Shown here: piece by piece, positions 16,614 to 25,345 of the stretch
How positions within the stretch are numbered: position 1 is the stretch's first letter
Layout: each line of letters starts with the position of its first letter
NCBI RefSeq assembly: GCF_024758725.1
Contig: NZ_CP096972.1
Span: 2,214,001 to 2,278,000 of the forward strand
Length of the DNA: 64,000 nucleotides
Direction of reading: 5' to 3'
From: Sphingomonas sp. SUN039
GTDB taxonomy: Bacteria; Pseudomonadota; Alphaproteobacteria; Sphingomonadales; Sphingomonadaceae
Position numbers and translations under genes: made by a program
Notes under the pieces: generated by a model
Database searches by the model: none
What the model saw: the letters and a program-made list of their open reading frames with translations, nothing else
What the model was told of the DNA's origin: nothing

Positions 16614-18275
16614 GTGACCATCGACCTCGACATTGCGCGCGCCGCACATCTCGCCCCGATCGCCGACATCGCCGCCCGCGCGGGACTGCCGGATGCGGCG
16701 GTCGAACCCTATGGCCGACACAAGGCCAAGATCGACCGTGATGCCGTACCGCAGGGGAAGGACGGCAAGCTCATTCTCGTCACGGCAATCAATCCGACGC
16801 CTGCGGGCGAGGGCAAAACCACGACCTCGGTCGGCCTCGCCGATGCGATGAACCGCATCGGGAAACGCACGATGCTGGCACTGCGCGAACCGTCGCTGGG
16901 GCCGTGTTTCGGGACCAAGGGCGGGGCCACCGGCGGCGGTTACGCGCAGGTCGTGCCGATGGAGGACATCAACCTCCATTTCACCGGCGACTTCCACGCA
17001 ATTACCGCCGCGCACAATTTGCTCGCAGCGATGATCGACAACCACATCCACTGGGGCAATGCGCTCGACATCGATGTGCGGCGCGTGGTGTGGCGGCGGG
17101 TGCTCGACGTCAACGACCGCGCGCTGCGCGATATCGTCCAGTCGATCGGCGGCGTCGCCAACGGATATCCGCGCGAAAGCGGCTTCGACATTACCGTCGC
17201 ATCCGAAGTCATGGCAATCCTGTGCCTCGCGACCGATCTAGCCGATCTGCAAGCGCGGCTGGGAAGAATCGTCATCGGCTATACCCGCACACGCGCGCCG
17301 GTGACCGCACGCGACCTGAAGGCCGATGGCGCGATGGCAGTCCTGCTGAAGGAAGCGATCAAGCCCAACCTCGTCCAGACCATCGGCGGCACCCCCGCGC
17401 TCATCCATGGCGGCCCATTCGCCAATATCGCACACGGCTGCAATTCGGTGATCGCGACACGGCTCGGCCTCGACCTCGCCGACTATGTAGTGACCGAAGC
17501 CGGCTTCGGTGCCGACCTGGGCGCAGAAAAATTCTTCGACATCAAATGCCGTCAGGCAGGGCTGAAACCGGCAGTTGCCGTGATCGTCGCCACTGTCCGC
17601 GCGCTCAAGATGAATGGCGGTGTCGCCAAGGCCGATCTGGCAGGCGAGGATGTCGACGCCGTGCGGCGCGGCAGCGTCAACCTGGTCCGCCATATCGAGA
17701 ACGTTCGCCAGTTCGGCATCCCTGTCGTCGTCGCAATCAACCATTTTGCGACCGACAGCGAAGCGGAGCAGACCGTCATCCGCGAGGCGGCCGCCACGCA
17801 CGGGTGCGAGGCGTTCGTCTGCACCCATTGGGCAGACGGCGGCGCGGGCGCTGAAGACTTGGCGCACGCTGTTGCAGCGCTCGCCGACAAGGATGCGGGC
17901 CAGTTCGCCCCGCTCTACGATAACGACCTGCCGCTGTTCGCCAAGATCAACACGGTGGCGACCCGCATCTACCGCGCCGAAGAAGCCGTTGCCGAACCCA
18001 GCGTGCATGCCCAGCTCGCGCGCTGGGAAGCAGCCGGATACGGCCATCTGCCGGTGTGCATGGCCAAGACCCAGTACAGCTTTTCGACCGACCCGGCGCT
18101 GCTCGGCGCGCCGACCGGCCATGTCGTCAAGGTCCGCGAAGTGCGATTGTCGGCAGGTGCGGGCTTTGTCGTCGCGATTTGCGGCGAGGTCATGACGATG
18201 CCCGGATTGCCGAAAAATCCTGCTGCCGAAGGGATTTACCTCGGACCGGACGGGGAGATCGAGGGGCTATCTTAA
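16614..18275 (+). CDS. fhs: Formate--tetrahydrofolate ligase
   Basis: The 553-residue enzyme makes 10-formyl-THF from formate, THF and ATP, feeding one-carbon metabolism. The ATP-binding P-loop appears as [19 protein letters not shown] (residues ~60-78); other family blocks are [40 protein letters not shown] and [20 protein letters not shown]. The start is GTG 16614 preceded by GGAG (16609-16612). The length is normal. No THF-type or other riboswitch was recognised in the 180-base leader. It is monocistronic, with a 116-base gap before the glycosyltransferase gene. Confidence 0.97.
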   Translation: MTIDLDIARAAHLAPIADIAARAGLPDAAVEPYGRHKAKIDRDAVPQGKDGKLILVTAINPTPAGEGKTTTSVGLADAMNRIGKRTMLALREPSLGPCFGTKGGATGGGYAQVVPMEDINLHFTGDFHAITAAHNLLAAMIDNHIHWGNALDIDVRRVVWRRVLDVNDRALRDIVQSIGGVANGYPRESGFDITVASEVMAILCLATDLADLQARLGRIVIGYTRTRAPVTARDLKADGAMAVLLKEAIKPNLVQTIGGTPALIHGGPFANIAHGCNSVIATRLGLDLADYVVTEAGFGADLGAEKFFDIKCRQAGLKPAVAVIVATVRALKMNGGVAKADLAGEDVDAVRRGSVNLVRHIENVRQFGIPVVVAINHFATDSEAEQTVIREAAATHGCEAFVCTHWADGGAGAEDLAHAVAALADKDAGQFAPLYDNDLPLFAKINTVATRIYRAEEAVAEPSVHAQLARWEAAGYGHLPVCMAKTQYSFSTDPALLGAPTGHVVKVREVRLSAGAGFVVAICGEVMTMPGLPKNPAAEGIYLGPDGEIEGLS

Positions 18276-18326
18276 CCCGCGAAAAGGGCGCACTAACTTT
18301 TTTGTTGCAGTGCAGCGCGAATCGCA

Positions 18327-18351
18327 GGAACATCCCGGCAAATAGAAAGTT
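18327..18351 (+). promoter_or_regulatory. Candidate EcfG (general stress response) promoter
   Basis: GGAAC at 18327-18331 is followed, after 17 bases, by GTT at 18349-18351. Alphaproteobacterial EcfG sigma factors recognise GGAAC and (C)GTT at 16-17-base spacing, so this is a good match apart from A in place of C before GTT. It lies 40 bases upstream of the glycosyltransferase ATG, pointing towards it. A GAGGGG ribosome site (18378-18384 region) precedes that start. Confidence 0.6.
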
Positions 18352-18391
18352 GAGGAGGAACTGAATCGCTCGCCCTTAGAGAGGGGACCGT

Positions 18392-20677
18392 ATGAAGTTC
18401 GACCCGTTACCCTGGCCCGGCCATCCGACCATCGCCCGCGCAGTGCGGACGCCGTCGCACATCGCCCTGCTGGGCAATTTCCCGCCGCGCCGCTGCGGCC
18501 TTGCTACCTACACCGAAGACAGCTGGCTGGCGCTGAAGGCCCAAACGCCCGCGCCCCGCGTCGATGTCTATGCGATGGATGACGGCCAAGTCGATGGCTA
18601 CGGCCCCGACATCTCACGCCTGATCCCGCAGGACGATGTCGCCGCCTATCACGCCGCCGCCGATGCCATCGACGCCAGCGGCGCGCAGATCCTGTGGGTC
18701 CAGCACGAATTCGGCATTTTCGGCGGCGAAGCGGGCAGCTACCTGCTCGGGCTCGTCAACCGGGTGACCATTCCGGTTGCGGTTACGCTTCACACCATTC
18801 TCGAACAGCCCAACGGGTCGCAGCGTTCGGTGCTCGAGGCTCTTCTCGACCGCGCGGCGACCATCGTCGTCATGGCCGAAAAGGGCCGCGAAATTCTCGA
18901 GCGAGTCTATGCGGTCGATCCTGCCAAGGTCAGTGTCATCCCGCACGGCATCCCCGACCGGCCGCAGGGAGACGCGGCGGCAGCGCGCGCCAAACTCGGC
19001 CTGCCCGAGCGCCCGACGATCCTGACCTTCGGCCTGCTCTCGCCCGACAAGGGCATCGCCGACATGATCGAAGCGATGCCCGCGATCCGCAGCGCGTGTC
19101 CCGACGCGCATTACATCGTGCTGGGTGCCACGCATCCGCATCTGGTGCGCCACGAGGGCGAGGCGTATCGCGAGGCGCTGGTCGCGCGCGTCGCCGAGCT
19201 CGGCCTTCAGGACAATGTCAGCTTCGTCGACCGTTTCTGCGAACTCGACGAATTGACCGAATGGCTCACCGCAGCTGACGTTTATGTGACCCCGTACCGC
19301 AATCCGGCGCAGATCACGTCGGGCACGCTCAGCTATGCCATCGGGCTCGGCAAGGCCGTCGTCTCTACCCCCTATGTCCATGCGACCGAAATCCTGTCGG
19401 ACGATCATGGCAAGCTGGTTGCGTTCCGCAATCCCGAGGCATTGGCGGCTGCGGTCGGCGGGCTGCTGACCGACACCGAAGAGCGCGCCGAAGTCAGCGC
19501 GCGCGCCTATGCCCGCGGTCGCACGATGACGTGGCCGCGCAATGCCGAAGCCGTGCTGACCGCAATGGCCCCAGCACTGCGCCAGCGTCGCCACAGCCTC
19601 GGCAAGCCGGTGCTCAATCTCGCCCCCATCGAGCGGATGACCGACGATGTCGGCATGTTGCAACACAGCGTGTTCGGCATCGCCGACCGCGACCACGGTT
19701 ATTGCATCGACGACAATGCGCGGGGGCTGCTGTTGATGGCCGTCGCCGACGATCTGCCGGTCGAAACGCGCATCCGCTACGCCGAAACCTATGCAAGTTT
19801 CGTCCAGCACGGCTGGAACCCCGACACCGCGCAATACCGCAATTTCATGGGCTATGACCGGCGCTGGCTCGAGGATGTCGGCTCGGAAGACAGCAATGGC
19901 CGCACGCTGTGGGCGCTCGGGGTTACGGCTGCCCGTGCGCCTTCCGCGCCGCTGCGAAACTGGGCGACGATGCTCTACGACCAGACCATAGAGTCGATCG
20001 CCAAGCTCGGGTCGGTGCGGACGCGTGCTTTTGCGATGCTGGGCGCGGCCGCAATGGTCGAGGTGCGACGCGACGCCGAGTCCGAAGCACTGCTGCGCGA
20101 TGGCATTGCGATGCTGTCGGCGTTGCTGGCGCGCAACAGCCGTCCCGACTGGGCATGGTTCGAGATCGTGCTGTCATACGACAACACCCGTCTGCCCGAA
20201 GCGTTGATCCGCGCGGGTCTCGCGCTCGACGATTCCGATGCCGTGGCGACCGGCCTTGAGGCGCTGGACTGGATCGCAACGCAGACCAGCGGCCATGACG
20301 GGATGTTCCAGCCCATCGGCACCGAAGGGTTCGGCGAGGCGCGCGAAACGCCCGCGCTGTTTGACCAGCAACCGCTCGAGGCATGGGCAATGATCGATGC
20401 CTGCGACGCCGCCTGGACCGCGAGCGGCGACCCGAAATGGCTGGTCCGTGCCGAGGCTGCGCACGACTGGTTCATTGGGCGCAACACATTGGGCGTACCG
20501 ATCGTCGATCCGGCGACCGGCGAGTGCGGCGACGGACTGACTTCGGTTTCGGTCAATGCCAACAACGGCGCAGAGTCGGTCATCGCCTGGCAAATGGGAC
20601 GCCGCGCATTTGTGCGCTTGTCCGAATCGGCCGCGCCGGTTCAAGACCCGGTGGAGAATATGGCAAACGCTGCCTGA
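18392..20677 (+). CDS. GT4-family glycosyltransferase fused to an (alpha/alpha)6-type domain
   Basis: A 761-residue two-part protein without signal peptide. Residues ~20-400 form a GT-B fold GT4 enzyme: HIALLGNFPPRRCGLATYTE, WVQHEFGIFGGEAGSYLLGL, VSVIPHGIPD, LTFGLLSPDKGIADMIEAMP, and the donor-binding end VTPYRNPAQITSGTLSYAIG followed by TEILSDD. Residues ~415-745 resemble a six-hairpin glycosidase-like barrel (FGIADRDHGYCIDDNARGLL, SEDSNGRTLWALG, ALFDQQPLEAWAMIDACDAA). The donor and acceptor are unknown. The downstream GH130 gene suggests a mannose-containing product. The promoter match to EcfG suggests stress induction. Fusion of a transferase with a barrel domain may allow polymerisation and trimming in one protein; this is inference. 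Confidence 0.88.
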   Translation: MKFDPLPWPGHPTIARAVRTPSHIALLGNFPPRRCGLATYTEDSWLALKAQTPAPRVDVYAMDDGQVDGYGPDISRLIPQDDVAAYHAAADAIDASGAQILWVQHEFGIFGGEAGSYLLGLVNRVTIPVAVTLHTILEQPNGSQRSVLEALLDRAATIVVMAEKGREILERVYAVDPAKVSVIPHGIPDRPQGDAAAARAKLGLPERPTILTFGLLSPDKGIADMIEAMPAIRSACPDAHYIVLGATHPHLVRHEGEAYREALVARVAELGLQDNVSFVDRFCELDELTEWLTAADVYVTPYRNPAQITSGTLSYAIGLGKAVVSTPYVHATEILSDDHGKLVAFRNPEALAAAVGGLLTDTEERAEVSARAYARGRTMTWPRNAEAVLTAMAPALRQRRHSLGKPVLNLAPIERMTDDVGMLQHSVFGIADRDHGYCIDDNARGLLLMAVADDLPVETRIRYAETYASFVQHGWNPDTAQYRNFMGYDRRWLEDVGSEDSNGRTLWALGVTAARAPSAPLRNWATMLYDQTIESIAKLGSVRTRAFAMLGAAAMVEVRRDAESEALLRDGIAMLSALLARNSRPDWAWFEIVLSYDNTRLPEALIRAGLALDDSDAVATGLEALDWIATQTSGHDGMFQPIGTEGFGEARETPALFDQQPLEAWAMIDACDAAWTASGDPKWLVRAEAAHDWFIGRNTLGVPIVDPATGECGDGLTSVSVNANNGAESVIAWQMGRRAFVRLSESAAPVQDPVENMANAA

Positions 20678-20705
20678 CGGGGCGGTTGGACTAAGGGGCA
20701 GTCCT

Positions 20706-22004
20706 ATTTCTATTGTCGATATCCATCCGCTGCGACTGCGGCCCGATCCTCGCCGCGTCGTTGTCCGGCCTTTTCACCTTGCATGGCAAGCAAGCGGGAC
20801 CGAACCTAGCCGCGCGCTCCGCCTCGTCGAGAACGTTCTGGCGTTAAGTCACGACGAGGTGACTGACGCGCTCGAACGCGTTTATCGCGATTTCGACGCG
20901 CGCCACTGGCAGGTCGAAAAAGTGTTCGAGCGCCGGTACGAGCAACTGTGCGAGCAATTCGGCGACGCGATCAATACCGCATCGGTGACGCCGCGACGCC
21001 GGCAGTTGCTCGGTGCCTATTTCTGCCACGAGTACAGCTATGCGGCCGCCGCGATCATGAACCCCAGCGTGGTCGCCGCGCCGGACCAGACCGGGCTGAC
21101 CGGCGGTGCGGTGCGCTTTGCGATGTCGTTGCGGACGGTCGGCGAAGGGCACATCAGCACCATCGCCTTTACGCAAGGCATCGTCACGCCCGACCGCGAA
21201 GTCTCGATCCCTTCCCCGCCGCGCATCGCGACCGCTGCGGATGTCTCGGCGATCAAGCGCGGCGAGCCGATGGTGCCGGGCGCGCCGGTGACCGTCTATC
21301 GGCACGCCGACAGCGACCTGTCGCGCACCGTCATTTTCCCGATGACCGAAGCGCAGCGCAACGGCCTCGAAGACCTCAGGATCACGCCGTTCTCCAATGG
21401 TCAGGGAAAGACTGAATGGATCGGCACCTATACCGCCTATGACGGGCGCTCGATCCGTTCCGAACTGATGCGGACGCGCGATTTCCGCAAGTTCGACCTC
21501 GTGCCGATGACGGGCAATGCCGCACGCAACAAGGGTATGGCACTATTTCCGCGCAAGGTCGGCGGGCGCTACATGATGATCGGACGGCAGGACGGCGAGA
21601 ACCTGTTCCTGTTGAGCTCGAACATCCTGACCGACTGGGACGATGGCACCCTGCTCGCGCGTCCGCAGCACGCGTGGGAATATATCCAGATCGGCAATTG
21701 CGGCGCGCCGATCGAGCTCGACGAGGGCTGGCTACTCCTGACCCACGGCGTCGGGGCGATGCGGCGCTACAGCATCGGCGCGATGCTGCTCGACAAGGAC
21801 GATCCGTCTAAAGTCATCGGGCGGACGTCGAAGCCGATCCTCGAACCGCTCGACCAGGAACGCGACGGCTATGTCCCGAACGTCGTCTACACCTGCGGCG
21901 CAATGCGCGTGGGCGACGATCTGTTCCTGCCCTTCGGCATTGCCGACAGCTCGATCGGTTTCGGGTTCGTGCGGATCAAGGAGTTGCTGGCGGCGATGCG
22001 CTAG
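20706..22004 (+). CDS. GH130 family beta-mannoside phosphorylase/hydrolase (likely ATT start)
   Basis: About 432 residues with GH130 (five-bladed propeller) blocks: IHPLRLRPDPRRVVVRPFHL at the N-terminus, LMRTRDFRKFDLVP, NKGMALFPRKVGGRYMMIGR, IGNCGAPIELDEGWLLLTHG, RRYSIGAMLLDKDDPSKVIG and YVPNVVYTCGA. GH130 enzymes phosphorolyse or hydrolyse beta-linked mannosides, including beta-1,2-mannan. No ATG, GTG or TTG lies near the conserved N-terminus; ATT at 20706 follows AAGGGG (20693-20698) at 7 bases. The only upstream ATG (20556) would translate 50 non-homologous residues inside the glycosyltransferase gene. The gene follows the glycosyltransferase stop by 28 bases, so the two form an operon. 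Confidence 0.85.
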   Translation: MSIVDIHPLRLRPDPRRVVVRPFHLAWQASGTEPSRALRLVENVLALSHDEVTDALERVYRDFDARHWQVEKVFERRYEQLCEQFGDAINTASVTPRRRQLLGAYFCHEYSYAAAAIMNPSVVAAPDQTGLTGGAVRFAMSLRTVGEGHISTIAFTQGIVTPDREVSIPSPPRIATAADVSAIKRGEPMVPGAPVTVYRHADSDLSRTVIFPMTEAQRNGLEDLRITPFSNGQGKTEWIGTYTAYDGRSIRSELMRTRDFRKFDLVPMTGNAARNKGMALFPRKVGGRYMMIGRQDGENLFLLSSNILTDWDDGTLLARPQHAWEYIQIGNCGAPIELDEGWLLLTHGVGAMRRYSIGAMLLDKDDPSKVIGRTSKPILEPLDQERDGYVPNVVYTCGAMRVGDDLFLPFGIADSSIGFGFVRIKELLAAMR

Positions 22005-22411
22005 CCGATGCGGAGGCGCTGGCGGTCGATCCGGCGCGCATCGCAGTTTCAGGCGATAACGGGGTCATCCTGCAGTCGCATTGTGCCTGATGGTGCAAAA
22101 CCGGGCCGTAACCAATTGCAAGTGCGCCATGGCGACGGCAGCGGTTCCACACCCCGCTTGACCGACTTGCCGGTTTCCCCCACTGACGGGCGATCGTTGG
22201 GATTCCAACATGGAACGCGTTGGAAGGCCGGACGAAAAACCGGAATAAATGCAGTGTTTACAGACACTTGCGGGTGTAGCTCAATGGTAGAGCAGAAGCT
22301 TCCCAAGCTTACGACGAGGGTTCGATTCCCTTCACCCGCTCCACAGACACTCTCCGACATCGGCAGGTCTCCGCCGGACAAAAGCGACCGGGAGCAGGGG
22401 AATTTCCAGCC
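22005..22411. other. Intergenic region holding tRNA-Gly
   Basis: About 400 bases without a protein gene. Apart from the tRNA it contains an inverted repeat TTCCAAC (22203-22209) / GTTGGAA (22219-22225). TTGGAA near 22220 and AATAAA near 22244 could be -35 and -10 elements of the tRNA promoter. The nine-base word ACAGACACT occurs on both sides of the tRNA (22260 and 22343). I see no mobile-element gene next to it. Confidence 0.6.
22270..22343 (+). tRNA. tRNA-Gly (anticodon CCC)
   Basis: The cloverleaf is complete: acceptor GCGGGTG/CACCCGC, D-arm GCTC...GAGC, anticodon loop TTCCCAA with anticodon CCC, T-arm GAGGG-TTCGATT-CCCTT and an encoded 3' CCA. It decodes GGG. The sequence closely follows the E. 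coli glycine CCC isoacceptor pattern. It is transcribed towards the LysR gene, 69 bases before that start. Confidence 0.97.
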
Positions 22412-23296
22412 ATGAACCTGCGCCATATCGAAGTGTTCCACGCGGTTTATTCGAACGGATCTGTCAGCGCGGCGGCGCGGGCGCTCAATGTGTCGCAACC
22501 ATCGGTGTCGAAGACATTGCGCCATGCCGAGACCTTGATCGGCTTTCCGCTGTTCCGTCGCGCCGCCGGTCGCCTGATCCCGACCGAGGACGCGCACATC
22601 CTGTTCGGCGACGTCGCCGACATCCAGGACCGGGTGCAGGCACTGCGCGAGGCGAGCCGCAACATGCGACGCGGGACGCAGGGGACGCTACGGATATCGG
22701 CGCTGCCCTCGCTGGCGCTCGATGCGCTGCCGGCAGCTGTGGCCAAATTCCTGACGACGCACGGCGATGTCCGCTTCGACCTGCAAACGGTGCACCACGA
22801 CGATCTGCTGCGGAAATTGTTCGAGCGCGAAACCGATATCGCCATTGCTTATGAGGCACCGGCCAATGCGCCGCTGGCCCACACGCCGCTGGGACGCGGC
22901 GAACTCGTGGCACTCTACCGCGAGCAGGACATGCCCGATGCCCCGCCGCGCCTGCCGCTGGCGGCGCTGGCCGGACACCGATTCATCAGCCCGGTCGCCA
23001 GCGGGCCGCTGGGGCGCATGTTCGCGCGTGAGCTCGACCGCGCGAACGTCGTGCTCGACGATGTGGTGTCGGCGCGGACCTTCCACATTGCGACGTCGCT
23101 GGTACGGCACGGTGCGGGGCTGACGGTCGTCGACAGCTTTACCGCCCAGGCCGCGATGGCGCCGGGGCTGGCGTGGCGACCGCTCGACCCGGCAATGGGG
23201 TTCGAGGTGACGGCGATGTATCTCGCCACCCGTCCGCCGGGTGCCCTCGCGGCAAGTTTCCTCAAAGCGTTCGCCGCCACGATAGCCCAGCCATAA
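22412..23296 (+). CDS. LysR family regulator, probably of the D-glutamate genes
   Basis: A 294-residue LysR-type regulator: helix-turn-helix at residues ~18-40 (GSVSAAARALNVSQPSVSKT) and a substrate-binding domain from ~92 (GTLRISALPSLALDALPAAV ... ERETDIAIAYEAP ... VVDSFTAQAAM). It is transcribed in the same direction as dgcN, 69 bases upstream. LysR regulators linked to dgcN-dgcA are known to respond to D-glutamate in marine bacteria, so the same role is likely here, by context. There is no divergent target gene, which is unusual for LysR regulators. Confidence 0.85.
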   Translation: MNLRHIEVFHAVYSNGSVSAAARALNVSQPSVSKTLRHAETLIGFPLFRRAAGRLIPTEDAHILFGDVADIQDRVQALREASRNMRRGTQGTLRISALPSLALDALPAAVAKFLTTHGDVRFDLQTVHHDDLLRKLFERETDIAIAYEAPANAPLAHTPLGRGELVALYREQDMPDAPPRLPLAALAGHRFISPVASGPLGRMFARELDRANVVLDDVVSARTFHIATSLVRHGAGLTVVDSFTAQAAMAPGLAWRPLDPAMGFEVTAMYLATRPPGALAASFLKAFAATIAQP

Positions 23297-23365
23297 CGAG
23301 CGGCTATAGCGCGCCGCCCATTCATTATGCGGGCGGGCAGCACGCGCGGCGATAGCAGCAGCAGC

Positions 23366-24361
23366 ATGATCCCTGCCCCCTATCTGCTCTACCTCGGCCA
23401 TAGCCGCGACTTCATGGGTATCAAGACATCGCGCGGCCTCGCCGTTTTCCGGCCCGATGCGTGCGTCGGCGAATTCCGCCATGACGATTGCCCGCTGACG
23501 CTCGACCTGCCGCGTCTGACGATTGCCGAAGGGGCAGCGGCGGGCGCGAAAACATTGGTGCTCGGCATCGCCAATTCGGGGGGCACATTCGGCGAGGGCT
23601 TGCTCGACGACGCGGCGGCGGCGCTCGAAGCGGGGATGAATGTCGCGGCAGGGCTGCACCACCGCTTGCGCGACGTGCCGCAACTGGCCGCGCTCGCCGA
23701 AGCAAAGGGCCTGTCGCTGTTCGATGTGCGCGATCCGCCCGCCGATCTGGTGGTCGGCACCGGCTATGCCCGCGCGGGAAAGCGGCTGCTGACCGTCGGC
23801 ACCGATTGTTCGACCGGCAAGATGTACACGACCTTGGCGCTGGTCCGCGGCCTGCACGCACGCGGGATCGCCGCCGATTTCCGCGCGACCGGCCAGACCG
23901 GCATATTGATCGCGGGCGCGGGCATCCCCGTCGATGCCGTGGTCGCCGATTTCATTTCGGGCGCCATCGAGATGCTGTCTCCCGCGCGAGACGACGACGG
24001 CTGGGACGTCATCGAGGGACAGGGGTCGCTGTTCCATCCGTCGTTTGCGGGCGTGTCGGCCGGCGTGCTCCATGGCGCGCAGGCCAAAGCACTGGTGATG
24101 TGCCATGACCCGGTCCGCGATCATATGCGCGGCCTGCCCGGACGCGCGCTGCCGCCGCTCGCCGACTGCATCGCCCTCAACCTGCAGATGTCACGACTGA
24201 CCAGTCCCGATGTCGTCATGACCGGCATCGCGCTCAACACCTCGGCGATGGACGAGGACGCGGCGCGGCGGCTGTGCGCCGAAACCGGCGACGCGCACGC
24301 GCTGCCATGCACCGATCCGCATCGCTTCGGGGTCGAGGCGTTGCTCGAGGCGCTGCCGTGA
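23366..24361 (+). CDS. dgcN: D-glutamate N-acetyltransferase DgcN (DUF1611)
   Basis: A 331-residue DUF1611 protein. The N-terminal domain (YLLYLGHSRDFMGIKTSRGL) precedes a P-loop-like C-terminal domain with VGTDCSTGKMYTTLALVRGL and ATGQTGILIAGAGIPVDAVV, then EGQGSLFHPSFAGVSAGVLH. In characterised members DgcN acetylates D-Glu to N-acetyl-D-Glu, which DgcA then epimerises. The start at MIPAPYLLYLGH is preferred; an ATG 13 codons upstream gives a low-complexity extension (STRGDSSSS). Its TGA overlaps the dgcA GTG (GTGA), so the two are coupled. It is cytosolic by sequence. Confidence 0.9.
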   Translation: MIPAPYLLYLGHSRDFMGIKTSRGLAVFRPDACVGEFRHDDCPLTLDLPRLTIAEGAAAGAKTLVLGIANSGGTFGEGLLDDAAAALEAGMNVAAGLHHRLRDVPQLAALAEAKGLSLFDVRDPPADLVVGTGYARAGKRLLTVGTDCSTGKMYTTLALVRGLHARGIAADFRATGQTGILIAGAGIPVDAVVADFISGAIEMLSPARDDDGWDVIEGQGSLFHPSFAGVSAGVLHGAQAKALVMCHDPVRDHMRGLPGRALPPLADCIALNLQMSRLTSPDVVMTGIALNTSAMDEDAARRLCAETGDAHALPCTDPHRFGVEALLEALP

Positions 24362-25341
24362 GGACATTGGCGGCGCGGCACGAATCGCTGCCGCTCGCGC
24401 GCCCGTTCCGCATTTCGCGCGGGGCGAGGACCGTTGCCGAAGTCGTGGTCGTCGAACTGACTGGCGACGGCGTGACCGGGCGCGGCGAAAGCGTACCCTA
24501 TCCGCGCTATGGCGAGAGCGTCGAAGGTGTGCTGGCCGCCATCGAAAGCGTGCGTGCCGCCCTTGAGGCGGGTGCGGACCGTGAAGAACTGATGCCTCTG
24601 CTGCCACCCGGCGCGGCGCGGAACGCCGTCGATTGTGCGCTATGGGATCTGGAGGCGAAGCAACTGGGCATCAGTGTCGCCACGCGCCTCGTGCGGCCGC
24701 CGCTGGAGCCCATCGTCAGCGCGCACACGGTCGTCATCGACTCGCCCGAGGCGATGGCGGCTGCGGCACGCTCAATCGCGCATGTGCCGCTGATCAAGGT
24801 GAAGCTCGATGCCGATGAGCCCGCCGCGCGCCTCCGCGCCGTCCGCGCGGCGGCACCTGAGGCGATGCTGATCGTCGACCCCAACGAGGGCTGGGACCGC
24901 GCGCTGCTCGAAGCGATGCAGGACGTGCTGATCGAGGCGCGCGTCGCGCTGCTCGAACAGCCGGTGCCCGCCGATGACGACGCCTGGCTGGAGGGGTTCG
25001 ACTATGCGATCCCGATTTACGCGGATGAAGCGGTGCATGTCGGCGGCGATCTCGACCGCATTGCCGCGCGCTATCAGGGGATCAACGTCAAGCTCGACAA
25101 GACCGGCGGGCTGACGACGGCCCTCGATCTCGCGGCGGCGGCGCGCGCGCGCGGGATGGGGCTGATGTGCGGCTGCATGGTCGGGTCGTCGCTGTCGATT
25201 GCCCCGGCGATGCATGTTGCGCGCGATGCCGATTTCGTCGATCTCGACGGGCCATTGTGGATGGCGGAGGATCGCGCGGGGGGCGTTGTCGATGTCGGGG
25301 GTACGCTGATGCCGCCGCAGTCGGGATTTTGGGGGGACTGA
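24358..25341 (+). CDS. dgcA: N-acetyl-D-glutamate racemase DgcA (enolase superfamily)
   Basis: A 327-residue enolase-superfamily enzyme of the dipeptide-epimerase-like group, starting at GTG 24358 overlapping the dgcN stop. The N-terminal cap contains ARPFRISRGARTVAEVVVVE; the barrel carries the catalytic lysine pair in LIKVKLD, metal ligands in IVDPNEGW, LLEQPVP and YADEAVH, and the second-base lysine in NVKLDKTGG. In the known pathway it converts N-acetyl-D-Glu to the L-form. Older annotation would call it L-Ala-D/L-Glu epimerase; the adjacent dgcN makes the DgcA assignment more likely. It ends four bases before the D,D-carboxypeptidase gene. Confidence 0.88.
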   Translation: MRTLAARHESLPLARPFRISRGARTVAEVVVVELTGDGVTGRGESVPYPRYGESVEGVLAAIESVRAALEAGADREELMPLLPPGAARNAVDCALWDLEAKQLGISVATRLVRPPLEPIVSAHTVVIDSPEAMAAAARSIAHVPLIKVKLDADEPAARLRAVRAAAPEAMLIVDPNEGWDRALLEAMQDVLIEARVALLEQPVPADDDAWLEGFDYAIPIYADEAVHVGGDLDRIAARYQGINVKLDKTGGLTTALDLAAAARARGMGLMCGCMVGSSLSIAPAMHVARDADFVDLDGPLWMAEDRAGGVVDVGGTLMPPQSGFWGD

Positions 25342-25345
25342 CGGC

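Noticed and set aside
20556-20705. ATG 20556 as the GH130 start
   Set aside because: It would add 50 residues unrelated to GH130 from inside the glycosyltransferase gene, and a spaced Shine-Dalgarno supports the ATT at 20706.
22260-22351. ACAGACACT repeats flanking tRNA-Gly as phage or island attachment sites
   Set aside because: The repeats are only nine bases, enclose just the tRNA, and no integrase or foreign gene is adjacent.
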